Notes under the pieces: model-generated
The model's input: the letters and a program-made list of their open reading frames with translations, nothing else
Databases searched by the model: none
What the model was told of the DNA's origin: nothing
Source: Pseudomonadota bacterium
GTDB lineage: Bacteria > Pseudomonadota > Gammaproteobacteria > Burkholderiales > Thiobacillaceae
Assembly (NCBI GenBank): GCA_021847835.1
Contig: JAJZPR010000005.1
Span: 1 to 64,000 of the forward strand
Direction of reading: 5' to 3'
DNA length: 64,000 nucleotides
Translations under genes and position numbers: made by a program
Shown here: positions 49,053 through 60,294 of the stretch, piece after piece
Layout: each line of letters starts with the position of its first letter
How positions within the stretch are numbered: the stretch's first letter is position 1

Positions 49053-50357
49053 TTATCTGGCCGCCACCAGCAGGCGGTCGATTTCTTCCAGATCCGCGGC
49101 GGACAGCGAGCCCGCCGCCGCTTTCAGGTTCAGCACCGACAGCAGGAAGTTGTAGCGCGCGGCGGCCAGGTCTTTTTTTGCCGAGGTCAACTGCTGCTGC
49201 GCGTTCAGCACGTCGACATTGGTGCGCACGCCCACTTCCAGTCCGAGCTGGGTCGATTCCAGGGATTTCCGGCTGGAGGCGAGCGCGGCTTCCAACGCCT
49301 TCACCTGCGCCTCCGTGCTGGCCACATTGAGATAGGCCTGGCGGGTTTGCAGCGCCGCACTGCGCAGGGCGTCTTCAAGTTCCTGTCGCGCCTTCTCCTG
49401 GTTGGCCACGGCCTCGCGCACCTGCGAGGAGACCAGCCCGCCCTGGTAGAGCGGCAACGCGAATTCCAGCCCGACCACGGTGGCCTTGCTGTCGATAGTG
49501 CCGATGCCGACGTTCTGGTTGTTGTTGTCGCTGTAGCTGGCGGTCAGGTCCAGCGTGGGATGATGGCCGCGGCGCGCACGCTCGATTTCGTGGTCGGCAA
49601 TCCGTTTGGCCTGTTGCCGGATGCGTACCTGCAGGTTGTCGCTTTGCGAGCGGCTCACCCACTCCTCAATGTCTGCGGGCGCGGGCACGGCCAGGGCGGG
49701 ATCGGGCATGAGGGAGGCGAGGGTGTCGACGGTCTTGCCGGTCAGGGTGTGGAGCGCGCGGCGCCTGATTTCCAGCTCGTTTTGCGTGGCGATTTCCTGG
49801 GCGGTGGCGAGGTCGAAGCGCGCCTGGGCTTCATGGGTGTCGGTGATGGTGGCGGTGCCGACCTCGAAGTTGCGCTTCGCCGCAGCCAGCTGTTCGGCAA
49901 TGGCGGCTTTCTGCGCGCGGATGAATTCCAGGCTGTCCTGTGCCAGCAGCACGTCGAAGTAGGCGCGCGCAGTTCTGAGTATCAGGTCCTGGCCGGCGGA
50001 TCGCAGCTGGTTTTCGGCCAGTTGCACCGACACCTTGGCCTGGTCGTAGGCGACCCAGTTCTGGCCGCGGTAGATCGGCTGCGCGGCGTTCACGCTCCAG
50101 CCCCAGGACCTGTAATCGTTGCTGCCGAGGGAAGTGTCCACGTCGTTGTGGCGCATGTTCGCGTTCAGGCTGGCATTGGGGAGGAGTCCCGCACGTGCCT
50201 GCGGCGCTTTTTCCTGCGCGGCGCGGTAGGCGGCCTGCGCCGCGGCATAGCCGGCGTCGTGGGTCAATGCAGCGCGGTAAACCTCGAACAGGTTGTCCGC
50301 CGAGGCCGGCAGGCTGAAGGCGGATGCCAGCAGAAAGCACAAGAGTTTCGGTTTCAT
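49053..50357 (-). CDS. tolC: TolC-family outer membrane efflux/secretion protein
   Basis: The 434-aa protein has a signal peptide (MKPKLLCFLLASAFSLPASA) and the TolC repeat: two halves of long coiled-coil helices with strands between. They begin NLFEVYRAALTHDAGYAAAQAAYRAAQEKAPQARAGLLPN split, with the hallmark QPIYRGQNWVAYDQAKV and FALPLYQGGLVSSQVREAVAN, and the final helix GLEVGVRTNVDVLNAQQQL. It would form the trimeric outer-membrane channel for type I secretion or efflux. No pump gene is adjacent; rhodanese and an L-isoaspartyl methyltransferase precede it, as in other beta- and gammaproteobacteria. Confidence 0.92.
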   Translation of the reverse strand: MKPKLLCFLLASAFSLPASADNLFEVYRAALTHDAGYAAAQAAYRAAQEKAPQARAGLLPNASLNANMRHNDVDTSLGSNDYRSWGWSVNAAQPIYRGQNWVAYDQAKVSVQLAENQLRSAGQDLILRTARAYFDVLLAQDSLEFIRAQKAAIAEQLAAAKRNFEVGTATITDTHEAQARFDLATAQEIATQNELEIRRRALHTLTGKTVDTLASLMPDPALAVPAPADIEEWVSRSQSDNLQVRIRQQAKRIADHEIERARRGHHPTLDLTASYSDNNNQNVGIGTIDSKATVVGLEFALPLYQGGLVSSQVREAVANQEKARQELEDALRSAALQTRQAYLNVASTEAQVKALEAALASSRKSLESTQLGLEVGVRTNVDVLNAQQQLTSAKKDLAAARYNFLLSVLNLKAAAGSLSAADLEEIDRLLVAAR

Positions 50358-50368
50358 TTTTCTACTTT

Positions 50369-50686
50369 CTAGTACAGCGGCATGGACGGGTCGATTTCCT
50401 TCGCCCAGGCATCGATGCCGCCGGTGAGGTTGATCACGTTTTCAAAGCCTTCATGTTCCAGGTATTTGGCGACCTGCCAGGAACGGATGCCGTGATGGCA
50501 GACCACGACGGTTTCCTTTTCCCTGTCGAGTTCGCTTGCCCGCGCCATGATCTGGCCCATGGGAATCCAGGTGGTGCCGGGCAGCCGGCAGCGCGCCAGT
50601 TCCCATTCCTCGCGCACGTCCAGCAACACCGGCGGCACGCCCTGCTCGAGCCTTTCCTTGAGCTGACGCACGCTCAGATGGCGCAT
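50369..50686 (-). CDS. Rhodanese-domain protein
   Basis: The 105-aa single-domain rhodanese has LLDVREEWELARCRLPGTTWIPMGQI and the active-site loop CHHGIRSW, whose Cys would carry the persulfide. It probably transfers sulfane sulfur; the acceptor is unknown. Start and stop are set by overlap with the upstream methyltransferase (TGATG) and by an 11-nt gap to tolC, so the three genes form an operon. Confidence 0.88.
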   Translation of the reverse strand: MRHLSVRQLKERLEQGVPPVLLDVREEWELARCRLPGTTWIPMGQIMARASELDREKETVVVCHHGIRSWQVAKYLEHEGFENVINLTGGIDAWAKEIDPSMPLY

Positions 50687-51339
50687 CAAAAAACGAAGCG
50701 CTCCGGCTGCGGCGCGTTGACCAGAGGTTTCAGGCTGGTTTCGAACAGGTTCTCGCTGCGGTACACCCCGCGCGATGCGCAGGTGACAAGCTGCGCCTGC
50801 ATGACCGGATCGTCGCCCACCACTGCGAACAGGCGGCCGCCGGGGGCAAGTTGGGCGGGCAGGCTGTCCGGCATGACCGGCAGCGAGCCGGTCACCACGA
50901 TGACGTCGTAGGGCGCGTGGTTTGCCCAGCCGCGGCTGGCATCGCCCGCTTCCAGGCTCACGTTGCCGAAGCCGTGCGCCTTGAGCCGCGCCTCGGCCTC
51001 CTTGAGAAAGTCGGCGTGGATTTCCACGCTGTGCACGTGTCCCGCGAGGCTGGCGAGCAGGGCGGTGAGATAGCCGCTGCCGGTGCCGACTTCCAGCACC
51101 TTGTCGGTTTTCCCGAGTTGCAGGCTCTGCACGCAGCGCGCCTCGAGCTTGGGCGACCACATCGACTCGCCATGCCCCAGGGGGATTTCCATGTCCACGA
51201 AAGCCAGCGAGCGGTAGGGCGCCGGCACGAATTCCTCGCGCCTGAGCTTGAACAAGAGATCCAGCACGGTCTGGTCCAGTACATCCCAGGGGCGGATTTG
51301 CTGCTCCACCATGTTGAAACGTGCCTGTTCAAGGTCCAT
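50686..51339 (-). CDS. pcm: Protein-L-isoaspartate O-methyltransferase family protein
   Basis: The 217-aa protein has the Pcm N-terminal helices (RFNMVEQQIRPWDVLDQTVLDLL), the region RREEFVPAPYRSLAFVDMEIPLGHGESMWSP split, and the SAM loop VLEVGTGSGYLTALLASL. The family repairs isoaspartyl residues in damaged proteins; this subgroup, found beside tolC and rhodanese genes, may have diverged in substrate. The sequence QQIRP in place of a classic substrate loop is typical of the subgroup. It is divergent from thiC with the riboswitch between. Confidence 0.85.
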   Translation of the reverse strand: MDLEQARFNMVEQQIRPWDVLDQTVLDLLFKLRREEFVPAPYRSLAFVDMEIPLGHGESMWSPKLEARCVQSLQLGKTDKVLEVGTGSGYLTALLASLAGHVHSVEIHADFLKEAEARLKAHGFGNVSLEAGDASRGWANHAPYDVIVVTGSLPVMPDSLPAQLAPGGRLFAVVGDDPVMQAQLVTCASRGVYRSENLFETSLKPLVNAPQPERFVF

Positions 51340-51423
51340 GCTCGTGTCTCGCTTTAATTATCAATAAGTTAGGTAGGGTCTTGGCTTGCAATTATTTCAT
51401 ATTTCGGCTACTTTCGGGGCATC

Positions 51424-53489
<2,066 letters not shown>

Positions 53490-53509
53490 TGTGCCCCGCG
53501 TATAATCCG

Positions 53510-53538
53510 AAGGCGCACCCGGACGGTGCGCCTTTTTT
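53510..53538 (+). terminator. thiC rho-independent terminator
   Basis: AAGGCGCACC (53510-53519) and GGTGCGCCTT (53525-53534) form a perfect stem with a CGGAC loop, followed by six T residues. A TATAAT at 53501-53506 just before it might be the -10 of a uppP promoter, which would put the hairpin in the uppP leader. Confidence 0.8.
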
Positions 53539-53555
53539 ATGACCGCAATGCATCC

Positions 53556-54386
53556 ATGGCCGACCTGACCCAGATCCTGCACGCCCTCCTTCTCGGCATC
53601 GTCGAGGGCTTTACCGAATTCCTGCCGATATCGAGCACCGGGCACCTGATCCTCGCGGGCCATCTGCTCGGCTTCAACGGCGAGAAAGCCAAGGTGTTCA
53701 TGATCGCGATCCAGCTTGCGGCGATCCTGGCGGTAGTGTTCGAATACCGCGCCAAGCTCGGCCACGTGGCGACGACACTGCATCGCGATCCCGTGTCGCA
53801 GCGGCTGGCGCTCAACCTGGCGGCGGGCTTCCTGCCGGCGGCGGTGCTGGGCTTCCTGTTCTACAGGGAGATCAAGGACTATCTGTTCAATCCGCTGGTG
53901 GTGGCCTCGGCGCTGGTGATCGGCGGATTCCTGATCCTGTGGGCGGAGCGGCGCAAGCATGTGGTCAGTACGCCGACGATCGACGATCTCGACTGGCGGC
54001 GCGCGCTCGGCGTGGGCTTCGCACAGGCGCTGGCGATGATCCCGGGCACCTCGCGCTCGGGGGCGACCATCATCGGCGGGCTGTTTCTGGGGCTGTCCAG
54101 AAAGGCGGCGGCGGAGTTCTCGTTCTTCCTCGCGATCCCGACCATGTTCGCCGCCTCGGCCTACGATCTCTACAAGAACTGGAGCCTGTTCGACGCGGGC
54201 GACATTCCGCTGTTCGCGATCGGCGGCGCGGCCTCCTTCGCCAGCGCGCTGTTCGCGGTGCGCACGCTGATCAAGTTCGTCAGCCGCCACGACTACACGC
54301 TGTTCGCGTGGTATCGCATCGTGTTCGGCGGCGTGGTCCTGCTGACGGCCTATGCCGGAGTGGTTGACTGGAGCGCGGGGGAATAA
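53556..54386 (+). CDS. uppP: Undecaprenyl-diphosphate phosphatase
   Basis: UppP (BacA) removes a phosphate from undecaprenyl pyrophosphate so the lipid carrier can be reused by MraY and others; its gain in copy number can give bacitracin resistance. The 276-aa membrane protein has the two family motifs [18 protein letters not shown] and [21 protein letters not shown] 53556 (MADLTQIL) gives the usual N terminus; the frame extends ten codons into the thiC terminator. The heptamer element follows 7 nt after its stop. Confidence 0.95.
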   Translation: MADLTQILHALLLGIVEGFTEFLPISSTGHLILAGHLLGFNGEKAKVFMIAIQLAAILAVVFEYRAKLGHVATTLHRDPVSQRLALNLAAGFLPAAVLGFLFYREIKDYLFNPLVVASALVIGGFLILWAERRKHVVSTPTIDDLDWRRALGVGFAQALAMIPGTSRSGATIIGGLFLGLSRKAAAEFSFFLAIPTMFAASAYDLYKNWSLFDAGDIPLFAIGGAASFASALFAVRTLIKFVSRHDYTLFAWYRIVFGGVVLLTAYAGVVDWSAGE

Positions 54387-54393
54387 AAGTTTT

Positions 54394-54545
54394 CAGTCAT
54401 CAGTCATCAGTATTCAGTATTCAGTATTCAGTGATTTGTGCTTTGCTTTTACTGACAACTGACAACTGACAACTGACAACTGACAACTGACAACTGACAA
54501 CTGACAACTGACAACTGACAACTGACAACTGACAACTGACAACTG
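54394..54545. repeat. Heptamer-arm element with 13-unit tandem array between uppP and chpA
   Basis: The left arm has six heptamers CAGTCAT, CAGTCAT, CAGTATT, CAGTATT, CAGTATT, CAGTGAT (54394-54435). The core is TTGTGCTTTGCTTTT (54436-54450). The right arm has 13 identical heptamers ACTGACA plus ACTG (54451-54545), whose complement is CAGTTGT-type. Left arm and right arm are inverted forms of a CAGTNNT unit and can pair. It fills the gap between two convergent stop codons. The identity of the 13 units indicates recent slippage. Confidence 0.85.
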
Positions 54546-54550
54546 TCCCG

Positions 54551-57500
54551 TCAGACCGATATCAACGCCCGTTCGCCCAGCAGGTCGACGATGTGCGAGA
54601 GCAGCACGGCCTCCTGGTAGGGCTTGCCGAGGTAGACGTTGACGCCGATTTCCATGGCGTGATTGCGGTGCTTGTCGGCCGTGCGCGAGGTAATCATGAT
54701 GATCGGCACGTTCTTCAGGTGGGTGTCGTTGCGCATCACGCGTGCCAGCTCGAAGCCGTCCATGCGCGGCATTTCCACGTCGAGCAGCACGATTTCGGGC
54801 TGGATGTCGTGCATCTTCTCGAGGGCGTCCACGCCGTCCTTCGCGGTCTCGACCCGGTAGCCCTCGCGCACCAGCAGGCGGCTGGTGATCTTGCGCACTG
54901 TGAGCGAATCGTCCACCACCATGACCAGCGGGGCCTGCTCCGTCTCTTCGGCCATCACTGCCTGGGGCGTGATCACCTGCACGGTGTCCGCCGGCAGGTT
55001 GAGGGCGCGGATGGCGAGCGGCACGGGGTTCAGGATCAGCACCACCTTGCCGTCGCCGCGCACGGTGGCGCCGGCGATGCCGGTGATGCGGGAAACCTGC
55101 GGCCCGATGTTCTTGACCACGACTTCGCGCGTGCCCTCGACGGTGTCGACGAGGATGGCGGCATGCGAGGCGCCGCTCTTCATCAGCACGATGGAATTGA
55201 AGCGCAGTACTTCGTGCGTGGCCTCCGGCTCTCCCAGCAGATGGGGAAGGTAGAACAGCGGGTAGCTGTTGCTGCGCCACTCGATGGCGCGCGCCTGCAA
55301 TGCAGCGGACAGCTGCTCGGGCTTGAGTTCCTGCACCTGTTCCACCAGCGTGGCGGGCAGCGCGTATTCGTTCCTGTTCGCGGTGATGATGACGGCCTGG
55401 GTCACTGCCAGCGTGAGCGGCAGGTAAATGGTGAAGCTGACGCCCTTGCCGGCTTCGGTGGCGATTTCGATGCGGCCGCCGAGGCCGGCGATTTCGTTCT
55501 TGACCACGTCCATGCCCACGCCGCGGCCGGCGACCTGGGTGACTTCGTCCGCGGTGGAGAAGCCGGGCAGGAAAATCATTTGCGCGAGCTGGCTGCTGCC
55601 GGGTTCGACGCCGGGATCCAGCAGGCCGCGCTCCACGGCTTTCTGATGGATGCGGTCGAGGTCGAGGCCGCGTCCGTCATCGCTCACGGTCAGCACCATT
55701 TCGTTGCCTTCATGCCTGGCGGCGAGCCTGACTTCGCCGTATTCCGGCTTGCCGGCCTGGGCCCGTCCTGCGGGCGTTTCCAGGCCGTGGGCGATGGCGT
55801 TGCGCAGCAGGTGCTCGATGGGCGCGACGATTTTTTCCAGCACGCCGCGGTCAATCTCGATGTCGCCGCCCTGGATGTCGAGCTGCGCTCGCTTGCCGAG
55901 GTCGCGCGCTGTCTGCCGCACCACCCGATACAGGCGCTCGGATACGCCGTACAGCGGCACCATGCGCACGCGCATCAGGTTTTGCTGCAGTTCGCGGTTC
56001 ATGCGCGCCTGCTGGATGAGGGCGGCGTCGGCCTCGCCCAGCTGGGTGGTCAGCGTCTGCTGCACAGTGAAAATGTCGTGCACGCTTTCTGCCAGGAAGC
56101 GGGTAACTTCCTGGAAACGCGTGAAGCGGTCGAATTCGAGCGGGTCGAACTGTTCTTTTTCGGTCTGGCTCTGGAAGGTTGCCTGCATCTGCGATTCGGC
56201 CTGGATCTCCACCTCGCGCAGGTGATCGCGCAGGCGGCGCAGCGCTTCCGCGAGTTCCGAAGTCTGGCGCTTGAGCGCGTACATCTGGCTTTCGATGCGT
56301 GAGCGCGCGATGGCCACCTCGCCGGCCTGGTTGACCATGCGGTCCACCCAGTCGGCGCGCACCCTAAGCGTCGCGCCTTCGCGGTGCAGGGGCTCGGCGG
56401 CCTGAGCCTGCGCCGCAGGCTGGGCGACGACAGGCCGAGCCGCCTGCGGTGTCTCGATGGTTTGGGCGGTTTCAGCGGCCTCCGCGGCCTCGGCCGGGGC
56501 GGCGCCTTCGGCGGGTGCCGCAACAGCGGGTACCAGCACGTCGGCGTCTGCGGTTTCGGTTTCGAGGTGCGCGGTTTCCACGGGTTCCGGCGCGCCGGAT
56601 TTCAGGCGATCGACGGCGGCGGCCAGGTGGTCGAACTCTTCCTCGAGCTTTTCCAGCATGGCGGCATCAGCGCTCATCTGGCCTTCGAGCACGGCGATGA
56701 CCCGCGATTCCATGATGTGGGTCAGCTCGCCCAGGCGCATGGCGCCGGCCATGCGCGCGGAGCCCTTGATGGTGTGCAACGCGCGGCGCAGCGCGGATGG
56801 GCCCTCGCCATCGTTCGGCGCCGCCATCCATTTGCGCAGCGCCTGGGCGGCCTCGGGCACCAGTGCATCGGCTTCTTCCAGGAAGATGGGCAACAGCACG
56901 GGGTCGATTTCGTCCTGGATGTTGCGTGCTTCGAAAACCGGCGCCGCCTGCGGCCTGGCCTGGACGACCATGTCTTTCAGTTCGATGGCCTCGCCGGCTT
57001 GTTCGATGTCCGCCGCTGCGGGGGGCTCGACTGCCGCCTCATCAGCCACCGTGACGGATTCCTCGGCAGGCACAGGCGTTTCGAGCGCTTCCTGCCCGAC
57101 GGGAAGGAGATCTGCTTCGGCCGCGGCTTCAGGCGCGGGGCTGCCGATTTCGACGAACTCCTCAGGCAGAACAGCCTCCTCTTGCGCGGGCGCCGGGGCC
57201 GCCGCCGCTACGCTTTCTACCGGCAGCCGGTTCAGCGCCTCGATGAGCGGCGCGGCCTCCAGCGGCACAACGCGCGAGTGGATGTTCTCGATCATGCTGT
57301 TGATGCGGGCAAGGGCATCCAGCAGGACAGCGAGTGCGGTGCGGGGTGGGGGCCGGTCTTCCAGCCTGCGGAAATAGGACTCGACGGCGAGGGCGAGATT
57401 GGCAAGCCCGGTGAAGCCGGTGGTTCCGGCAATGCCGGCCAGGGTGTGCACGCCGCGGCGGGTGATGTCGCTGACCGTCGCCTGGCTGTTGTCCGACAGG

Positions 57501-60265
57501 CGTTCGATTTCCTCGTCCAGAACTTTGGCCCAGTTTGCGGATTCGGTCTTGAAGATGTCGTAGAGGGCGGCCGACAGGCTGGTTGCGCCAATCCGGACTT
57601 CCTCGGGCGCGGGTGCTTCGGTTTCGGGGACAGCCGGGACTTCCAGGGCCGGGGCCGGTTCTTGCGGGCTCTCGCCGGCCGCCGCGACGATTTCCGCCTC
57701 TGGGGCGACCGGGGCTTCGGTCACGGCAGTTTCCTGCGCGGCTTCGGCGGCCGGGGCCTCCCCGGCAGAGGTTTTCTGCGGCCCGTGCGCCACTTGTTGG
57801 GCCTTGGCCAGCAGCTCGCTCGCATCAGCCAGTGCGGCGGGATTTTCGCGCAGCTCGGCGACCCAGTTTGCAAACAGGTCGTGCGCCCTGCGCAGCACCG
57901 CGATCAGCGGCGCGGTTGCCGGTTTTTCCGACGCGAGCCAGCCGTTCATGAGCTGCTCCATGCCCCAGGCGGTTTCGCCGAACCCGGTCAGGCCGACCAT
58001 GCGGCTGCTGCCCTTCAGGGTGTGGAAGGCGCGGCGCACGACGGTGAGGTTTTCGCGGTCGTCGGCATTGTCTTCGCAGGCATCGGTGGAGGCGGCCATG
58101 TTGGCGAGCACCTCGACGGCTTCTTCCAGGAAGATTTCCAGCAGTTCGGGATCGATTTCCTCTGCAGGCGCGGGCTGCGCTGGCGGGGACACCGCTACGG
58201 CTGCGCTGGCGTGTTCGGCGGGTTCCGCACCCGCGCCCCAATCCGGTGCGGCCTCGATATCAGGACCGGGAATCGGTTCGACTGCGCCGACTCCGGCAGT
58301 GGCCTCTTCCGGACTTTCGGGGACCTGCCGGTCGGCGTGCGGCTGCTCCGTTGCGGGCAGGGTTGCGCTCGGTTCCACCGCGCCCGCTGCCCAGAGGTCT
58401 TCCGGAGATTCGGCGGCAGGCGTCTCCGCTTCGGGAGCCGGCAATTCGAGCGCCGGTTCGCCGGCAGGTGTTCGCCAGGCGTCGGCGTCGTCGATGGCAA
58501 GTTCGATGAGGGAGGCTTCCGAGGCGGGAGCGGCCGCCTCATCTACGAAAAAATCCTCGTCCTCGCGTGGGGGCGGTTCGGGCTCGGCCAGCCCGAATGC
58601 GGCCATGGAATGACCCAGCATGCGTTTGGCATCCTCGCGCCCGGCGCAGTGCGCCTCGATGAACAGGCCCAGGCTCGACAGGGCGTCGGCGATGCGTGCC
58701 TTCTCTGCGTCGCCGGGGCTGCCGGAGATGACATAGGGCCGGATTTCCGCCATTGCCCGGGCCAGCAGCTGGCCGGCTTCGGCTTGTTCGAGAATGGCCA
58801 GCGCCCCCTGCACCTGGGACGCGAGCATGTCGAGCGAAGCCAGGCCGTCGCGCGCCTCGGCGTCGCGGAAGAAGGCGTCGAGGGCCTCTTCCATCTGTTG
58901 CAGGCTGCTGCGGATTTCCTGGCCCAGCTGGGCGAGCAGGGCATGCTCGGCCGCCTTGAGCGAGCCCTCGTCCATGAGGTCGAGGGCGCTGCCCTCGGCG
59001 TGGCCGGCGCGCGCCGCGGCCAGGCGCCGCGTCTGGTTTTGTGCGCGTGGCGGGAAGTCGGGGTCGAGCATGTCCTCGCTGTCCGCGGCATTCTGCAGGA
59101 ACAGCAGGGTGGTGGCGATCTCGAGCTGGGCTGCCGCCAGCGCATCGCCCGCCAGCGTGCCCATGGCTTCGACGGTCCCCGCAGTTGCGGCAAGCAGTTC
59201 GGCCACGGCGGGGACGCCGAGGGCGCCTGCCTGGGTGGACAGGTGGGCGAGCGCGGTCTGGAATGCGCCCAGCGACTCCTGCCTGCCTTCCGAATAGCCG
59301 TGCCAGTGGTTGCGCGCCTCGGCCAGCGTTTCCCTGAGCAGCTTGAGCACCGGGCGCGCACGCGCCATCTGTTCCGCATCCATCTGCCGCTTGGGCAGGT
59401 ACTTGTCGAGCCCGAAGGCAGAGCGCACCGCTTCGGATTCGTCACCGACGGACTTGCTCCTGGCGATGAAGAACAGGGCGTCGCGCATGAGGCTCTCGGC
59501 CACCTGCGGCGAACCCTCGATGAGATGGCGCATCTGCAGGTCGATACGTGCGAGCAGTTGCTTGACGTGGACGTCGGGGTCCACCCCCTTGTTCAGCAGC
59601 GCATCGACGAAGCCCTTGCAGGCCCACCAGAAGGCACGCGCGGCCTGGGAAGAGACGCAGGATTCGACCTCGGCCAGGGACTTGGCCATGGCGGCAAGTC
59701 CCGCTTCGGCCTTGTTGCCGCGCAGGAAGGCCAGCAGGCCGCGCTGGAAGCCGGCGCGCGCGGCTTTCACGCGCTGCTGCAGCTCGTCCTCGGAGACGCT
59801 GGCGGTTTTTTCCGCGAGCGGCATGGCCTTGAGGTTGGGGTAGAACAGCTCGCCCTCGAACACCTTTTCCACGCCCGCCAGTTCGCGCAGTCGGCGGTAG
59901 GCCGGGAACAATGCCAGCTCGCCTTCGCCGCGTCCCTCTGCCATGCGCACCACCCACTTGTGCAGGGCTTCGAGGGCATCCAGTGCCAGCTTGGTGTTCA
60001 GCTCGTCGGCCGCGATGCGCTTGCCATCCATGGCGGTGAGCACGTCTTCCAGCGCGGCAACGACCTTGGCCGCGCCTTCCAGGCCGACCATGCGCAATGC
60101 GCCGGTGGCCCCGTGGACCTCGTCGCGCGCGAGGCGCAGCGCATTTTCCAGGCTTGGGTCGCTGCCGTAGGCGCGGACTCTTTCGGCGGCGCTCTTGAAG
60201 GCGGCCTCGATGTCGCCGCGTACCCAGTTCAGCGGCCCGGTATCAAAATCCAGCGTGGCGCTCAT
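54551..60265 (-). CDS. chpA: Pil-Chp hybrid histidine kinase ChpA/PilL (Hpt domains, CheA core, CheW, receiver)
   Basis: This 1904-aa signalling kinase controls type IV pilus twitching. It has a PilL-type N-terminal region and several Hpt domains with phospho-His in RRAFHTLKGSS (near 742), RRGVHTLAG (near 942) and RRALHTIKGSA (near 1161). A degenerate Hpt-like site, EVHGATGALRMVG, lies near residue 50. Ala/Glu/Pro-rich linkers separate them. The CheA-type ATPase (about 1468-1608) has EHLLRNAIAHGLE, DDGRGLDLD and GRGVGMDVV; a CheW-like domain follows, then a receiver domain (VVDDSLTVRKIT, phospho-Asp in LLDVEMPRMDG near 1825). The last gene of the operon, it ends at the heptamer element. Confidence 0.93.
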   Translation of the reverse strand: MSATLDFDTGPLNWVRGDIEAAFKSAAERVRAYGSDPSLENALRLARDEVHGATGALRMVGLEGAAKVVAALEDVLTAMDGKRIAADELNTKLALDALEALHKWVVRMAEGRGEGELALFPAYRRLRELAGVEKVFEGELFYPNLKAMPLAEKTASVSEDELQQRVKAARAGFQRGLLAFLRGNKAEAGLAAMAKSLAEVESCVSSQAARAFWWACKGFVDALLNKGVDPDVHVKQLLARIDLQMRHLIEGSPQVAESLMRDALFFIARSKSVGDESEAVRSAFGLDKYLPKRQMDAEQMARARPVLKLLRETLAEARNHWHGYSEGRQESLGAFQTALAHLSTQAGALGVPAVAELLAATAGTVEAMGTLAGDALAAAQLEIATTLLFLQNAADSEDMLDPDFPPRAQNQTRRLAAARAGHAEGSALDLMDEGSLKAAEHALLAQLGQEIRSSLQQMEEALDAFFRDAEARDGLASLDMLASQVQGALAILEQAEAGQLLARAMAEIRPYVISGSPGDAEKARIADALSSLGLFIEAHCAGREDAKRMLGHSMAAFGLAEPEPPPREDEDFFVDEAAAPASEASLIELAIDDADAWRTPAGEPALELPAPEAETPAAESPEDLWAAGAVEPSATLPATEQPHADRQVPESPEEATAGVGAVEPIPGPDIEAAPDWGAGAEPAEHASAAVAVSPPAQPAPAEEIDPELLEIFLEEAVEVLANMAASTDACEDNADDRENLTVVRRAFHTLKGSSRMVGLTGFGETAWGMEQLMNGWLASEKPATAPLIAVLRRAHDLFANWVAELRENPAALADASELLAKAQQVAHGPQKTSAGEAPAAEAAQETAVTEAPVAPEAEIVAAAGESPQEPAPALEVPAVPETEAPAPEEVRIGATSLSAALYDIFKTESANWAKVLDEEIERLSDNSQATVSDITRRGVHTLAGIAGTTGFTGLANLALAVESYFRRLEDRPPPRTALAVLLDALARINSMIENIHSRVVPLEAAPLIEALNRLPVESVAAAAPAPAQEEAVLPEEFVEIGSPAPEAAAEADLLPVGQEALETPVPAEESVTVADEAAVEPPAAADIEQAGEAIELKDMVVQARPQAAPVFEARNIQDEIDPVLLPIFLEEADALVPEAAQALRKWMAAPNDGEGPSALRRALHTIKGSARMAGAMRLGELTHIMESRVIAVLEGQMSADAAMLEKLEEEFDHLAAAVDRLKSGAPEPVETAHLETETADADVLVPAVAAPAEGAAPAEAAEAAETAQTIETPQAARPVVAQPAAQAQAAEPLHREGATLRVRADWVDRMVNQAGEVAIARSRIESQMYALKRQTSELAEALRRLRDHLREVEIQAESQMQATFQSQTEKEQFDPLEFDRFTRFQEVTRFLAESVHDIFTVQQTLTTQLGEADAALIQQARMNRELQQNLMRVRMVPLYGVSERLYRVVRQTARDLGKRAQLDIQGGDIEIDRGVLEKIVAPIEHLLRNAIAHGLETPAGRAQAGKPEYGEVRLAARHEGNEMVLTVSDDGRGLDLDRIHQKAVERGLLDPGVEPGSSQLAQMIFLPGFSTADEVTQVAGRGVGMDVVKNEIAGLGGRIEIATEAGKGVSFTIYLPLTLAVTQAVIITANRNEYALPATLVEQVQELKPEQLSAALQARAIEWRSNSYPLFYLPHLLGEPEATHEVLRFNSIVLMKSGASHAAILVDTVEGTREVVVKNIGPQVSRITGIAGATVRGDGKVVLILNPVPLAIRALNLPADTVQVITPQAVMAEETEQAPLVMVVDDSLTVRKITSRLLVREGYRVETAKDGVDALEKMHDIQPEIVLLDVEMPRMDGFELARVMRNDTHLKNVPIIMITSRTADKHRNHAMEIGVNVYLGKPYQEAVLLSHIVDLLGERALISV

Positions 60266-60294
60266 CAGGCAGTCCCTCGAAAATCAAACGGTGA

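Noticed and set aside
54451-54545. Tandem array considered as a CRISPR array
   Set aside because: Units are 7 nt with no spacers, so it is a short tandem repeat.
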